Below, one piece after another: positions 37,036-44,657 of a DNA stretch of 64,000 nt. The translations under genes and the position numbers were made by a program. This stretch comes from Rhizobiaceae bacterium (GTDB lineage: Bacteria; Pseudomonadota; Alphaproteobacteria; Rhizobiales; Rhizobiaceae): positions 1 through 64,000 of the forward strand of contig JARGOF010000005.1 of NCBI GenBank assembly GCA_029212415.1. The letters run 5' to 3'. The first letter of the stretch is position 1; each line of letters begins with the position of its first letter. The notes below the pieces were generated by a model. That model did not search any database. It was not told the origin of the DNA and worked only from the letters and a program-made list of their open reading frames with translations.

Positions 37036-37580
37036 GGGGTTTCTTCTGTGCTGAAAAGGGCTTCCAGGATCATCACGACCGAGACCGAGCCGGGGTCAAT
37101 GTGACCCTTTCCGCCGTTCTCGACATATTGCGCGCGGCCACGCCGGGCCACCAGATCACGCGTGCCGTCACGGCCTTTGGCTGCCGCTGCAATGATCTGG
37201 GGCAATGGCATGCCGGCCTGCGCTGCCGCGACGGCGGGCGCCAGTGCATCGACCATGCTCTTGTCGCCCACGTCGACTTCGCCCAGATCGCAAATGCGTT
37301 CGCAGGCCTTGGCCAGTTCCGCGTCGAGGGCCGCGCCCTGGTCGATATGGGCTTCAATGCCCAGCAATATGAGGCCAAAGAGGGTGCCGGATGCGCCGCC
37401 CGAAGCGCGCATGAAGGCCTTGGCGCGCATGCCGTCCGGGGCGCTGACGGCTTTCGTCAGGCCGCGCAACATGGTCGTGCCGTGATCACCATCGCCGATG
37501 GCGGCATCCAATGTGTTGAGCTGTTCAGCCGCCTGCGTGAATTCGCGGTGCAATTGTTCAAAAAACCGGTCAGACGCCAT
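37032..37580 (-). CDS. dhaL: Dihydroxyacetone kinase-family subunit DhaL
   Basis: The 182-aa all-helical protein has the nucleotide/Mg site D-A-A-I-G-D-G-D-H-G at about 26-35 and the D-V-G-D-K-S-M-V-D-A-L segment. It forms the ADP/ATP-binding half of the kinase. Start is the ATG at 37580, which overlaps the epimerase gene end by 11 bp; the longer frame to 37664 is rejected. It ends in an ATGA overlap with dhaK. Confidence 0.87.
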   Translation of the reverse strand: MASDRFFEQLHREFTQAAEQLNTLDAAIGDGDHGTTMLRGLTKAVSAPDGMRAKAFMRASGGASGTLFGLILLGIEAHIDQGAALDAELAKACERICDLGEVDVGDKSMVDALAPAVAAAQAGMPLPQIIAAAAKGRDGTRDLVARRGRAQYVENGGKGHIDPGSVSVVMILEALFSTEETP

Positions 37581-38424
37581 GGCCGAATACCTCTTTGAGA
37601 TAGGCCAGGGTCTGCCGCGCGGCCTGTGTCGGGTCGGGTTCGATGTCGCGCCAGATATTGACATCGGCGCTGGCCGGATGGCCGGCCATCACGAACATTT
37701 CGGCGACAACCCAGCCGCCATAGCCGATCTCTGCCAGTGCGGCGGCATCGGCGGGAAAATCGTAGCGGCCACTGCCCGGCACGCCGCGATCATTGTCCGA
37801 GACATGGTAATGCACCAGATCAGCGCCGGTCGCCCTGATCGCCGCGACGGGATGTTTTTCCTCGATGTTCATGTGAAAACTGTCGAGCAGTACGCCGATG
37901 CGCGATGAGCCGGTGGCCCTTGCGATGGCGGCGGTCTCTGCGGCGGTGGAGGTCAGATCGGTCTCGAAACGGTTCAGCGCCTCAATGCCCAGGGTGACGT
38001 CATTGTCCTGCAGGCATTGATCGAGCCGCGCAAGGGTCTGGCCGGACTGCACGGCGCGGGCGGCCTTGTTGGCCGGATCGAACACGCCCCAGGGCGCTGC
38101 GACGACACCGGCAAGGCCGCGTGCGCCGAGGCAATTGGTAATTTCGATCGCCTCTGTCAGCACCGCGACGGCATTGTTGCGCACGGCTTCATCCGGTGAT
38201 GTCGGATCGGCATCGGGTCCAAGGCCGGTCGAACAGGTCAGTTCCAGCCCGTGGTCGCGGGCCAGTTTGCCAATGGCCTCGGCGCGATCCATGCCGATGC
38301 CCAGCAGGGAAAGCTCGACACCATCAAAGCCGATTTCGGTGGCGGTCCTGAAAATCGGGGCGGGGTCATCGGCCCAGGTTTTCATCCACAGACCCGCGTG
38401 AATGCCAAATTTCAAATCCATCAC
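37570..38424 (-). CDS. Sugar phosphate isomerase/epimerase-family protein (TIM barrel)
   Basis: The 284-aa protein belongs to the xylose-isomerase-like TIM-barrel family (AP endonuclease 2 fold). Metal-binding positions are suggested by G-I-E-A-L-N-R-F-E, L-L-D-S-F-H-M-N-I and V-H-Y-H-V-S-D. The pattern is closest to D-tagatose 3-epimerase/psicose 3-epimerase-type proteins. It is the first gene of operon 2, preceded by the 38466-38477 palindrome. It may epimerise the incoming ketose. The exact sugar cannot be determined. Confidence 0.85.
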   Translation of the reverse strand: MMDLKFGIHAGLWMKTWADDPAPIFRTATEIGFDGVELSLLGIGMDRAEAIGKLARDHGLELTCSTGLGPDADPTSPDEAVRNNAVAVLTEAIEITNCLGARGLAGVVAAPWGVFDPANKAARAVQSGQTLARLDQCLQDNDVTLGIEALNRFETDLTSTAAETAAIARATGSSRIGVLLDSFHMNIEEKHPVAAIRATGADLVHYHVSDNDRGVPGSGRYDFPADAAALAEIGYGGWVVAEMFVMAGHPASADVNIWRDIEPDPTQAARQTLAYLKEVFGHGV

Positions 38425-38465
38425 TCCCCCACAATCGATTGTTGTCAGTCAGACATATTAGTAGT

Positions 38466-38477
38466 AACAAATTTGTT
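38466..38477. promoter_or_regulatory. Operator palindrome AACAAATTTGTT
   Basis: A perfect 12-bp palindrome lies 41 bp upstream of the first gene of operon 2 and just beyond the acyl-CoA synthetase stop. It shares the ACAAATT core with the sites at 31319-31336 and 42960-42971, which precede the other two operons. Likely bound by the GntR/UTRA regulator at 32817. Confidence 0.65.
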
Positions 38478-38480
38478 CCG

Positions 38481-40133
38481 TCAACCTTCTTCCGCTGCGC
38501 GCAGGGCTTTCCGGTTGATTTTCCCCGATGAGGTCATCTGAAAACTGTCGACATAGGCGATTTCGCGCGGCGCCTTGTAGGGCGCCAGACGCTCGCGCAC
38601 ATGGGCGCGCAGGGCCTCGGTGAGCGCGGCATCGGCCTCGCTGCCTTGCGCCAGACGGATGAAGGCCTTGACGATGCTGCCGCGATCCGCATCGGGCTTG
38701 CCGATGACGGCGGCTTCGGCCACCGCCGGATGGGAAAGCAGGCAATCCTCGATTTCCGCCGGTCCGATGCGGAAACCCGATGACTTGATCAGATCGTCGG
38801 AGCGGCCCTTGTACCAGAAATAGCCTTCGCTATCGCGCACCGCCAGATCATGGGTGCGCATCCAGTTGCCGAGCATCATGTCGGCATCCTTTTCGGCGTT
38901 GCGCAGATAGCCGAGATAACGGGTCGGCGCGGTGGAGGGGGTGACGATTTCGCCCTGCTCGCCTTGCGTCACCTCATTGCCTTCATCGTCGATCAGGCGC
39001 ACATCGTGGCCCGGATAGGCAATGCCCATCGACCCCGGCTTGCGCGGATAGAGCGCCGCGCAATTGCCGATCAGATGGTTGACCTCGGTCATGCCGTAGA
39101 ACTCGTTGCAGACCACGCCCAATTGTTTTTCGGCCCAGTTCAAGGTCTCGGAGGGCAGCGATTCGCCGCCGGTGCAAATGACCCGCAGCGCCAGATCGTG
39201 ATCGGCCTTCGGATCGGGGTTTTCCGCCAGCCGCTTGATGGCGGTGGGCGCCAGGAATGTGTGGGTGACCTTGTGGCGCGCCATGAAATCAAAGGCCCAA
39301 TCGGCCTTGAAACGGGCCTCGGAGGTGACCACCGGGCGACCGGCCAGCCAGGCGGGGAAAAGCATGTCGAGCAAGCCGCCCACCCATGCCCAGTCGGAGG
39401 GCGACCAGAACACGGCGTCCGGATCATCGAGGCTGAGATCGAAAAACAGATTGATCGAGGGCCGGTAGGAGGCGAGCACCCGGTGACCATGCAAAATGCC
39501 CTTGGGCATGCCGGTGGAACCGGAGGTATACATCAACAGGGCGGGATCATCGGCGCCGGTCAATTGCGGGATGAAACCCGGCAGCGGCGGGGCGCGCAGG
39601 ATGGCGCTCAGGTCGTCTTCAGGGCCCTCACCCTCGGCGACCAGAATGTCGCGCAGATGGGGAAAACGTTCAGCCGCGCCGCCCCGCAGGGTCTGCCAGG
39701 CGTTCTCCGTGGTCAATAGGCAGGATGCCTGGCAATGATTGAGCGCATGGGCCAGCGCGTCCGGCCCATAGAGTTGCGACAGGGTGACGGCGGTTGCGCC
39801 GAGCTTGCAGATCGCCATGTGACCAATCGCCGTTTCGGGCCGCATGCCCGTGTGCAGCCCGATCAGATCGCCCTTGCCATAACCGCGCGCCCGCAGATTG
39901 GCGGCAAGCGCGGTGGCCTGCTGATCGATCTCGCCAAAACTCCATTTTTCCAATGCGCCGGACGCCGTTTCAAAGATCATCGCCGGGGCATCCTGATGGC
40001 CCGCCGCCATCTGGGCGCCCACTGTCATGGCGTAGATATTGGCGTCAGCGGGGATATCGATCTGCACTGTGTCGCCGTTGCGGGACAGGCCGATTTTCGA
40101 CAATTGCGCTGCGTTCCATGTTTCAAACATCAT
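38481..40133 (-). CDS. AMP-forming acyl-CoA synthetase
   Basis: The 550-aa protein has the adenylating-enzyme motifs: phosphate loop Y-T-S-G-S-T-G-M-P-K-G, A5 region Y-G-M-T-E-V-N, A8 hinge Y-K-G-R-S-D-D-L-I-K-S-S-G-F-R-I, and the terminal catalytic lysine in S-S-G-K-I-N-R-K. It is closest to acetyl/medium-chain acyl-CoA synthetases. The start overlaps the DUF35-like gene (ATGATG at 40133-40128 within its last codons). It should activate a carboxylate to its CoA ester, the substrate class for the thiolase-fold protein beside it. Confidence 0.9.
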   Translation of the reverse strand: MMFETWNAAQLSKIGLSRNGDTVQIDIPADANIYAMTVGAQMAAGHQDAPAMIFETASGALEKWSFGEIDQQATALAANLRARGYGKGDLIGLHTGMRPETAIGHMAICKLGATAVTLSQLYGPDALAHALNHCQASCLLTTENAWQTLRGGAAERFPHLRDILVAEGEGPEDDLSAILRAPPLPGFIPQLTGADDPALLMYTSGSTGMPKGILHGHRVLASYRPSINLFFDLSLDDPDAVFWSPSDWAWVGGLLDMLFPAWLAGRPVVTSEARFKADWAFDFMARHKVTHTFLAPTAIKRLAENPDPKADHDLALRVICTGGESLPSETLNWAEKQLGVVCNEFYGMTEVNHLIGNCAALYPRKPGSMGIAYPGHDVRLIDDEGNEVTQGEQGEIVTPSTAPTRYLGYLRNAEKDADMMLGNWMRTHDLAVRDSEGYFWYKGRSDDLIKSSGFRIGPAEIEDCLLSHPAVAEAAVIGKPDADRGSIVKAFIRLAQGSEADAALTEALRAHVRERLAPYKAPREIAYVDSFQMTSSGKINRKALRAAEEG

Positions 40134-40566
40134 AGCTCTCTTTCGTGGAAGGGGAGGTCCCAAGACAAAGCCACAGGCCGGGTCTGTGAGCGGTCTCGTC
40201 ATTGGTCTTGTTAGGGGGCTTGTTGACGGTCTGATTGGCGGGTGGTTTGCAAAGGAAGCCGGAAGGTTCCGTGCTTTGCGGGTTGCTCAGTGCAACCGTC
40301 GTCTGTGTGTCAGCGCCATCAAAACGCACCAGGGCATGGCTGGCCGCGGGGCCGTCGCTGCGGTGCACGACTTCGGCGCGGCCTGACAAGGGCTGGAAAC
40401 TGACGGTGTCAGCGTGGCAGATGGCGCAGGTGCTGCGCGCCGGAAAGGCCACGTGCTTGCAGTGGTCGCAGCGGCTGGCGATGGCCTTGCCGGCGCGCAG
40501 CCCGTCGAAATAGGGCTGCAAAACCCCCTCATTGATGCTGTAGTCGAGAACCAGCCGAACCTTCAT
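40123..40566 (-). CDS. DUF35-type zinc-ribbon/OB-fold protein with unusual tail
   Basis: The 147-aa protein has a zinc ribbon (C-D-H-C-K-H and C-A-I-C) at about 33-51, then the start of an OB-fold. DUF35 proteins partner thiolase-fold enzymes. The usual OB-fold continuation is missing: from about residue 95 the sequence turns to low-complexity Pro/Asn/Thr (K-P-P-A-N-Q-T-V-N-K-P-P-N-K-T), encoded by imperfectly repeated DNA at about 40180-40255. This could be a degraded or reshaped C-terminus. Its ATG overlaps the thiolase-like stop, and its end overlaps the CoA-synthetase start. Confidence 0.8.
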   Translation of the reverse strand: MKVRLVLDYSINEGVLQPYFDGLRAGKAIASRCDHCKHVAFPARSTCAICHADTVSFQPLSGRAEVVHRSDGPAASHALVRFDGADTQTTVALSNPQSTEPSGFLCKPPANQTVNKPPNKTNDETAHRPGLWLCLGTSPSTKESYDV

Positions 40567-41729
40567 GACGAGGCCTCCAGAATGCTGACCGCGTTCAGCG
40601 TTGCTATGCCGCCATGCGTATCCGCCAGCGCGCAGGTCGGCTGGCGATCAGCCCGTTTGCCCGGATAGCGTCCTTCAAGCTGCTGCGCCGCTGCCCAGAT
40701 CTGCGCAACGCCCGTTGCGCCCACCGGCGCGCCCTGTCCCAGCAGGCCGCCGGAGAGATTCACCGGCAATGCGCCTGTGGCGGCAAAGACATTCTCCCGT
40801 TCGGCGCGGATGACATCATCGACAAGCCCCAGGGCCTCGATGGCCTGCAATTGCGCGCCAGAATAGCTGTCGTAGACTTCGGCGAGATTAATGTCTCCCG
40901 GCGTGATGTCGGCCATCGCATAAGCACGGGCAGCGGCCAGGGCCTTGCCAGCAAAGCGGCCCGCATCCTGCCGTTCGCCGAGCCGCACTGTATCTGTCGC
41001 GCAGCCGATCCCGCGAAACCGCGCGCGGGGGCCGTTGGCTTTCGGCAGGTCGGTGGCGCGGGCCAGAATGATGCAGGCCGCGCCATCGCTCAGGGGAGAG
41101 CAATCAAGCCGTCGATAGGGCGAGGCGATAAGCGGCGAGGCCGCGACATCGCCGGCGCTGATATCCAGCGGCAGATGGGCGAAGCTATTCTCCTGCGCAT
41201 GGGCGCGATTGCGCACGGCGATCCGGGCAAAATCCTCTGACGTGGCGCCGGTGCGCGCCATGAAGGACAGGGCGGACAACGCATAAAGCGCGGTCGAATC
41301 CACGCCGGTCATGCCGTCGGTCCAGGCGTCGAATGACAGGCTGTATAGGTCGCCCATCCGCGCGCCGCTCAGATGCGAGGCCGAGGCTTCAACCCCCAGC
41401 ACGGCGACCCGTTTCGCCAGGTCGCTTTCAATCTGCGCTATGCCCGCATGCACGGCCAGATGCCCCGATGCGCCGCCGCCTTCCACCCGCATGGCGGCAA
41501 CGCCGGTCAGGCCGCATTCGTCGGCCAGCAGCGCCGCGGGATTGAGCTGCAGGGTGAAAAAATCGCTTTCCGAGGCGACAATCAGGGAATCAATGTCGCT
41601 CGCCGCGATCCCGGCGTCCAGCAGCGCGCCGTTGAGCGCCAGCCGGGCCCAATCGCGGAAGGAACTGCCGTCCTTGCGGCGGTTGAACGGCGTCATCGCA
41701 CCGCCGGCGATGGTCACGTTGCGTGTCAT
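40563..41729 (-). CDS. Thiolase-fold protein lacking the catalytic cysteine (Ltp2-like)
   Basis: The 388-aa protein is a SCP2-type thiolase-family member. Where thiolases have the nucleophilic cysteine in C-A-S-G this protein has G86-A-S-G. The usual G-H-P histidine is replaced (G-Q-G-A-P, Ala334), and the internal His motif reads V-Y-D-S-Y (Tyr286, Tyr289). A cysteine-free thiolase fold paired with DUF35 is the pattern of Ltp2, a retro-aldolase of steroid side-chain degradation that uses tyrosines. A retro-aldol cleavage of a beta-hydroxyacyl-CoA is therefore possible. It overlaps the MFS gene by ATGA (41726-41729). Confidence 0.82.
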   Translation of the reverse strand: MTRNVTIAGGAMTPFNRRKDGSSFRDWARLALNGALLDAGIAASDIDSLIVASESDFFTLQLNPAALLADECGLTGVAAMRVEGGGASGHLAVHAGIAQIESDLAKRVAVLGVEASASHLSGARMGDLYSLSFDAWTDGMTGVDSTALYALSALSFMARTGATSEDFARIAVRNRAHAQENSFAHLPLDISAGDVAASPLIASPYRRLDCSPLSDGAACIILARATDLPKANGPRARFRGIGCATDTVRLGERQDAGRFAGKALAAARAYAMADITPGDINLAEVYDSYSGAQLQAIEALGLVDDVIRAERENVFAATGALPVNLSGGLLGQGAPVGATGVAQIWAAAQQLEGRYPGKRADRQPTCALADTHGGIATLNAVSILEASS

Positions 41730-42943
41730 GCGTGTTTTCCTCCCCATTTCCAGAACAGCAGGCAGATGAGCCCAAGCGCCACGAGGTCGGCTGTCAATAT
41801 TGCGATCATCAGACCGCTATGGCCGAATGACGCGAGAACCATGCCGCCGGAGGCCGGTCCCAGGGCCATCATGATGATGCCGACCATGGCGATTGCCCCC
41901 AGACCCTGGCCGAGGCGGGCGGCGGGAAGGTGGTCGCGCGCGATCATCGGGCGCAGGATCGTTTGCACCCCGAAGCAGCCGCCCTGCAAAATGAGAGCCG
42001 TGAAAATCGCTCCCGGTGCCGAGGGCGCGACGGCGAGGATCAGCGGCGGCAGGCAGACCAGGGCAAACACGAAGGGCGTTGCCCGCCGCGCACCCAGCCT
42101 GTAGCCATAGGCGCCCCAAAGCAGGCGACCGGCGATCTGCGCCGGACCCAGCACTGCGGGGGCCAGAATCACCCAATCTTGCAATCCGGCCTGCACACTT
42201 GCCATTTGCGCCAGAATGAAGGGCAGGAGAAACAGCAAAATGGCGTGGCCGAACATGACCAACCCGAAGGACAAGGCGATCAGGGCCGAGCCAGGGGTTA
42301 TGATCTCCCGGTAAGACCGCCCCTTGGGTCGGTCCTGGGGTCGGTCCTGGGGGGCCGTTTGCGACGCCGGTTCGGCCGGCAACAGCATTGCGCCCACGCC
42401 TGCCAGACCTGCAAAGACAATCAGCACCTCGCGCCAGGGCAGGTGCGCTGAAAGCCAGAGCGCGGCAGGAAAGGTCAGCAGGGTCGCCATTCCGGCGATC
42501 AATGTCACATTGGCAATGGCCCGGTCGGCGTTGCGGCCCATGGAGCGCATCAAAAGCGTGAAACAGGGATCATAAAGGGTGGCGGCCATGGGGATTCCGA
42601 GGGCGATGATCAGGCCGCTGAAAACCCACATATTGGTGCTCTGCGACACGGCAAGCAGAATGACCACACCCACAATGGCCCCGCTGCGCATGATCAGCCG
42701 GCCATGCCCGCTATCAACGCCAGCCCCGACAGCAGGCGCAAAAAAGGCCCAGACCAGAATGGCAATCGTATAGGTCGTCGACACATGCAGCACAGGCCAG
42801 CCGGTCTGCGTGACAATCACAGCAGAGAGCGCCGGCAGCACATAATAGAAGGACGACCAAAGCAGCAATTGCCCAGCGCTATGCCGGCGGACATAGGCGC
42901 TGAAACCGGAAGAAGCCATCTGTGAAGCAGCGCTGTCGGTCAC
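41726..42943 (-). CDS. MFS transporter
   Basis: The 405-aa protein has about 12 hydrophobic segments and a central hydrophilic loop containing a tandem repeat (Q-D-R-P-Q-D-R-P-K-G-R-S, encoded by a duplicated 12-13 bp unit at about 42328-42352). It is similar to OFA/monocarboxylate-type MFS proteins, but family assignment is weak. It is the first gene of operon 1 and overlaps the thiolase-like gene, suggesting import of the acid activated by the CoA synthetase. The ACAAATTTGT palindrome lies 17 bp upstream. Confidence 0.85.
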   Translation of the reverse strand: MTDSAASQMASSGFSAYVRRHSAGQLLLWSSFYYVLPALSAVIVTQTGWPVLHVSTTYTIAILVWAFFAPAVGAGVDSGHGRLIMRSGAIVGVVILLAVSQSTNMWVFSGLIIALGIPMAATLYDPCFTLLMRSMGRNADRAIANVTLIAGMATLLTFPAALWLSAHLPWREVLIVFAGLAGVGAMLLPAEPASQTAPQDRPQDRPKGRSYREIITPGSALIALSFGLVMFGHAILLFLLPFILAQMASVQAGLQDWVILAPAVLGPAQIAGRLLWGAYGYRLGARRATPFVFALVCLPPLILAVAPSAPGAIFTALILQGGCFGVQTILRPMIARDHLPAARLGQGLGAIAMVGIIMMALGPASGGMVLASFGHSGLMIAILTADLVALGLICLLFWKWGGKHA

Positions 42944-42959
42944 GGGTAAAATGCATCCC

Positions 42960-42971
42960 TACAAATTTGTA
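42960..42971. promoter_or_regulatory. Operator palindrome TACAAATTTGTA
   Basis: A perfect 12-bp palindrome is centred about 22 bp upstream of the MFS start codon, followed by a further half-site (ATACAAAT). The core equals that of the sites at 38466-38477 and 31319-31336. Confidence 0.65.
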
Positions 42972-43135
42972 GATACAAATAAATGGGAATGATGCGGATG
43001 TCAAAAGCTCAATTGGGGAGGGGGTGCGTGTGAATGAGAACACCGGGATTTTGCGGCCCGTCCGAAGCTGGTTTGCGATGGCCCTATCAGAACGTTCGCC
43101 GACTGTTACAAGCATGAACCTGCGGGACAAATGTA

Positions 43136-43429
43136 TTACAACCGCCTGGAGATATCCTGGTGCTTGATAATTGCCATGATCTCAACTTCGCTTTCCGTTG
43201 CGCGGTAGTATATCGCGTGGACGCCGCAAACACTGCGCCGGTAGCCTTGTCTGATTTCATCAACCGCACGGAACAGGTTTGGATTTTCACACAGTAAATC
43301 AAATTGTTCGAGCAGCGCATCATAATATTGATCGGCCTGTCGTTCGCCCCATGTCAGCAGGCCTTCGCGATAGAGTTCGCGCAGGTCTTCACGGGCCAGC
43401 ATGCTGATCTTGAGTCTATATTTTGCCAT
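43136..43429 (-). CDS. ParE/RelE-type toxin
   Basis: The 97-aa protein has the ParE/RelE superfamily pattern: A-R-E-D-L-R-E-L-Y early, a central Y-Y-D-A-L-L helix, and the C-terminal strand R-S-V-C-G-V-H-A-I-Y-Y-R ... I-M-A-I-I-K-H-Q-D. ParE members poison DNA gyrase; RelE members cleave mRNA. The conserved RelE catalytic set is not evident, so ParE-like is preferred. Its start lies inside the antitoxin gene (14-bp overlap). Confidence 0.85.
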   Translation of the reverse strand: MAKYRLKISMLAREDLRELYREGLLTWGERQADQYYDALLEQFDLLCENPNLFRAVDEIRQGYRRSVCGVHAIYYRATESEVEIMAIIKHQDISRRL

Positions 43430-43673
43430 CAGCCTGGAGTTCTGCCTTCACCTGAGCGCGAATGTCCTGTGCTGTCTGGTCAGAAAACCCGCTTTGTTCG
43501 CCTGCAATCAATCGGGTGCGGATCGCTTCCATCTCGGCTGTCCGCATTTGCTTTTCACGCAAGGCCTCACGGATCACTTCGCTGTCGTTTCCGTACAAGC
43601 CGGTGGCGATCTGACCTTGAATCCAGGATTCCTGCTGATCAGTCACGGTAATGCTCTTTTTAACCATCGGCAT
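43416..43673 (-). CDS. ParD-type antitoxin
   Basis: The 85-aa protein has an N-terminal ribbon-helix-helix (K-K-S-I-T-V-T-D-Q-Q-E-S-W-I ... N-D-S-E-V-I-R-E-A-L-R) and an acidic, probably flexible C-terminus that would wrap the toxin. The ATG at 43673 is preceded by AGGAGG; the frame could extend five codons more to 43688. It is the first gene of the pair, with a three-iteron operator directly upstream. Such modules stabilise mobile or accessory regions. Confidence 0.87.
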   Translation of the reverse strand: MPMVKKSITVTDQQESWIQGQIATGLYGNDSEVIREALREKQMRTAEMEAIRTRLIAGEQSGFSDQTAQDIRAQVKAELQADGKI

Positions 43674-43698
43674 GAAAGCCTCCTGCAATTTTATATTT

Positions 43699-43727
43699 GT
43701 CCTACATTATCCTACTTTATCCTACCG
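43699..43727 (-). promoter_or_regulatory. Three-iteron autoregulatory operator of the toxin-antitoxin module
   Basis: CCTAC occurs at 43701, 43711 and 43721, that is GTAGGATAA-like direct repeats at exactly 10-bp spacing, 28 bp upstream of the antitoxin ATG. Ribbon-helix-helix antitoxins commonly bind such phased repeats cooperatively. Confidence 0.6.
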
Positions 43728-43765
43728 AAGAAATGCCAGCCAATTCGCACAATGTTGATGGATTG

Positions 43766-44068
43766 TCAGATACGACGCCTTACCTGCACCTTCGCCGCCA
43801 TCAGCAGTGCGGCGACAAGGCTGTCTTTTGCAAAGGCGACAAGCGTTTGCAAATCATTGATGTTCTTCAGGGGAATTACATTACCGGGGCTGAAATGGGC
43901 GCGGATGCTTGATCCCGCGATGATCTGCAGGATGGCGCTGTCTATATCGCCAGCCAAACCGTCAGGCGCGAGATTTAAGGAGCGATGTTTGAGATCAACA
44001 AGTTCGTTATCATTGGTGCACTTCAGAACGACTTGCGCGCGAAAAGCATAACACACCCGGACTCCCAT
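43766..44068 (-). CDS. Unrecognised ORF, possibly a gene remnant
   Basis: A 100-aa frame without similarity I can name; the open frame continues about 30 codons upstream (to about 44160) without an ATG (it includes G-T-H-F-V-K-G-S-D-I-F-Q-F-L). Composition looks protein-like (D-S-A-I-L-Q-I-I-A-G-S-S-I) but no start or ribosome site is convincing. It could be a 5'-truncated pseudogene. Confidence 0.3.
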   Translation of the reverse strand: MGVRVCYAFRAQVVLKCTNDNELVDLKHRSLNLAPDGLAGDIDSAILQIIAGSSIRAHFSPGNVIPLKNINDLQTLVAFAKDSLVAALLMAAKVQVRRRI

Positions 44069-44134
44069 AAGTTCTTCGATTTTTTTGCGAACGTCTGAGG
44101 TCAGGAACTGGAAGATATCGCTGCCTTTTACAAA

Positions 44135-44326
44135 ATGAGTTCCAGCCAGACTTTTATGTCCGCGTCAAAGTCTCTGATGGAGGCGGGTTCTCAGATGGGG
44201 CAACAGGCGGGGCAAATAGCCGGCGTGAACGCAGGAAAACGGCTGGTTGCGCGAATAGAATCCGAAGGTCTGATGGAGTTCGATGATCCCGGCATTCTCT
44301 CGCGACTGCTTGAGACTTTGCGCTAG
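44135..44326 (+). CDS. Unrecognised small ORF
   Basis: A 63-aa frame with a glycine/glutamine-rich centre (G-S-Q-M-G-Q-Q-A-G-Q-I-A-G) and a polar helical tail. No good ribosome site. It overlaps the upstream extension of the opposite-strand frame at 43766, so at most one of them is likely real. Confidence 0.3.
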   Translation: MSSSQTFMSASKSLMEAGSQMGQQAGQIAGVNAGKRLVARIESEGLMEFDDPGILSRLLETLR

Positions 44327-44657
44327 GAAGCAAAACAGCGCCTTGCTTCGCTTCGGGTAACAACTAGAGGTTTCTACGGCACCTTCAGCCCATGGCTCGC
44401 CCGACAGGCGCGCAAATTTGCCGAGACGTTCAAGTGCCAATGATAATCTTCGGGGCGCCAATTAGGGATTATGTACACTGTCACCGGAATACCAAAATGC
44501 AATGTCACGGGCTGGTTCTTTGGAAATGCGGGGCGCAGGAAGGACTAATACGTAGCGCACATGGGCTGCTGTGGACAAGTCAGGCCGCTAGGGATACGCC
44601 GTGGCCCTAAGCCGATTTTTCTCCCTCTCTGATACTAAAGGCCGCCAGTTGTCAAAA

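Noticed and set aside
36004-37580. Assignment of DhaK/DhaL to glycerol or dihydroxyacetone metabolism
   Set aside because: No DhaM, glycerol dehydrogenase or glycerol facilitator gene is nearby, and isomerase/aldolase neighbours fit a longer ketose better.
43401-44051. 216-aa plus-strand ORF across the toxin-antitoxin region
   Set aside because: Antisense to a well-supported antitoxin gene and without a family match.
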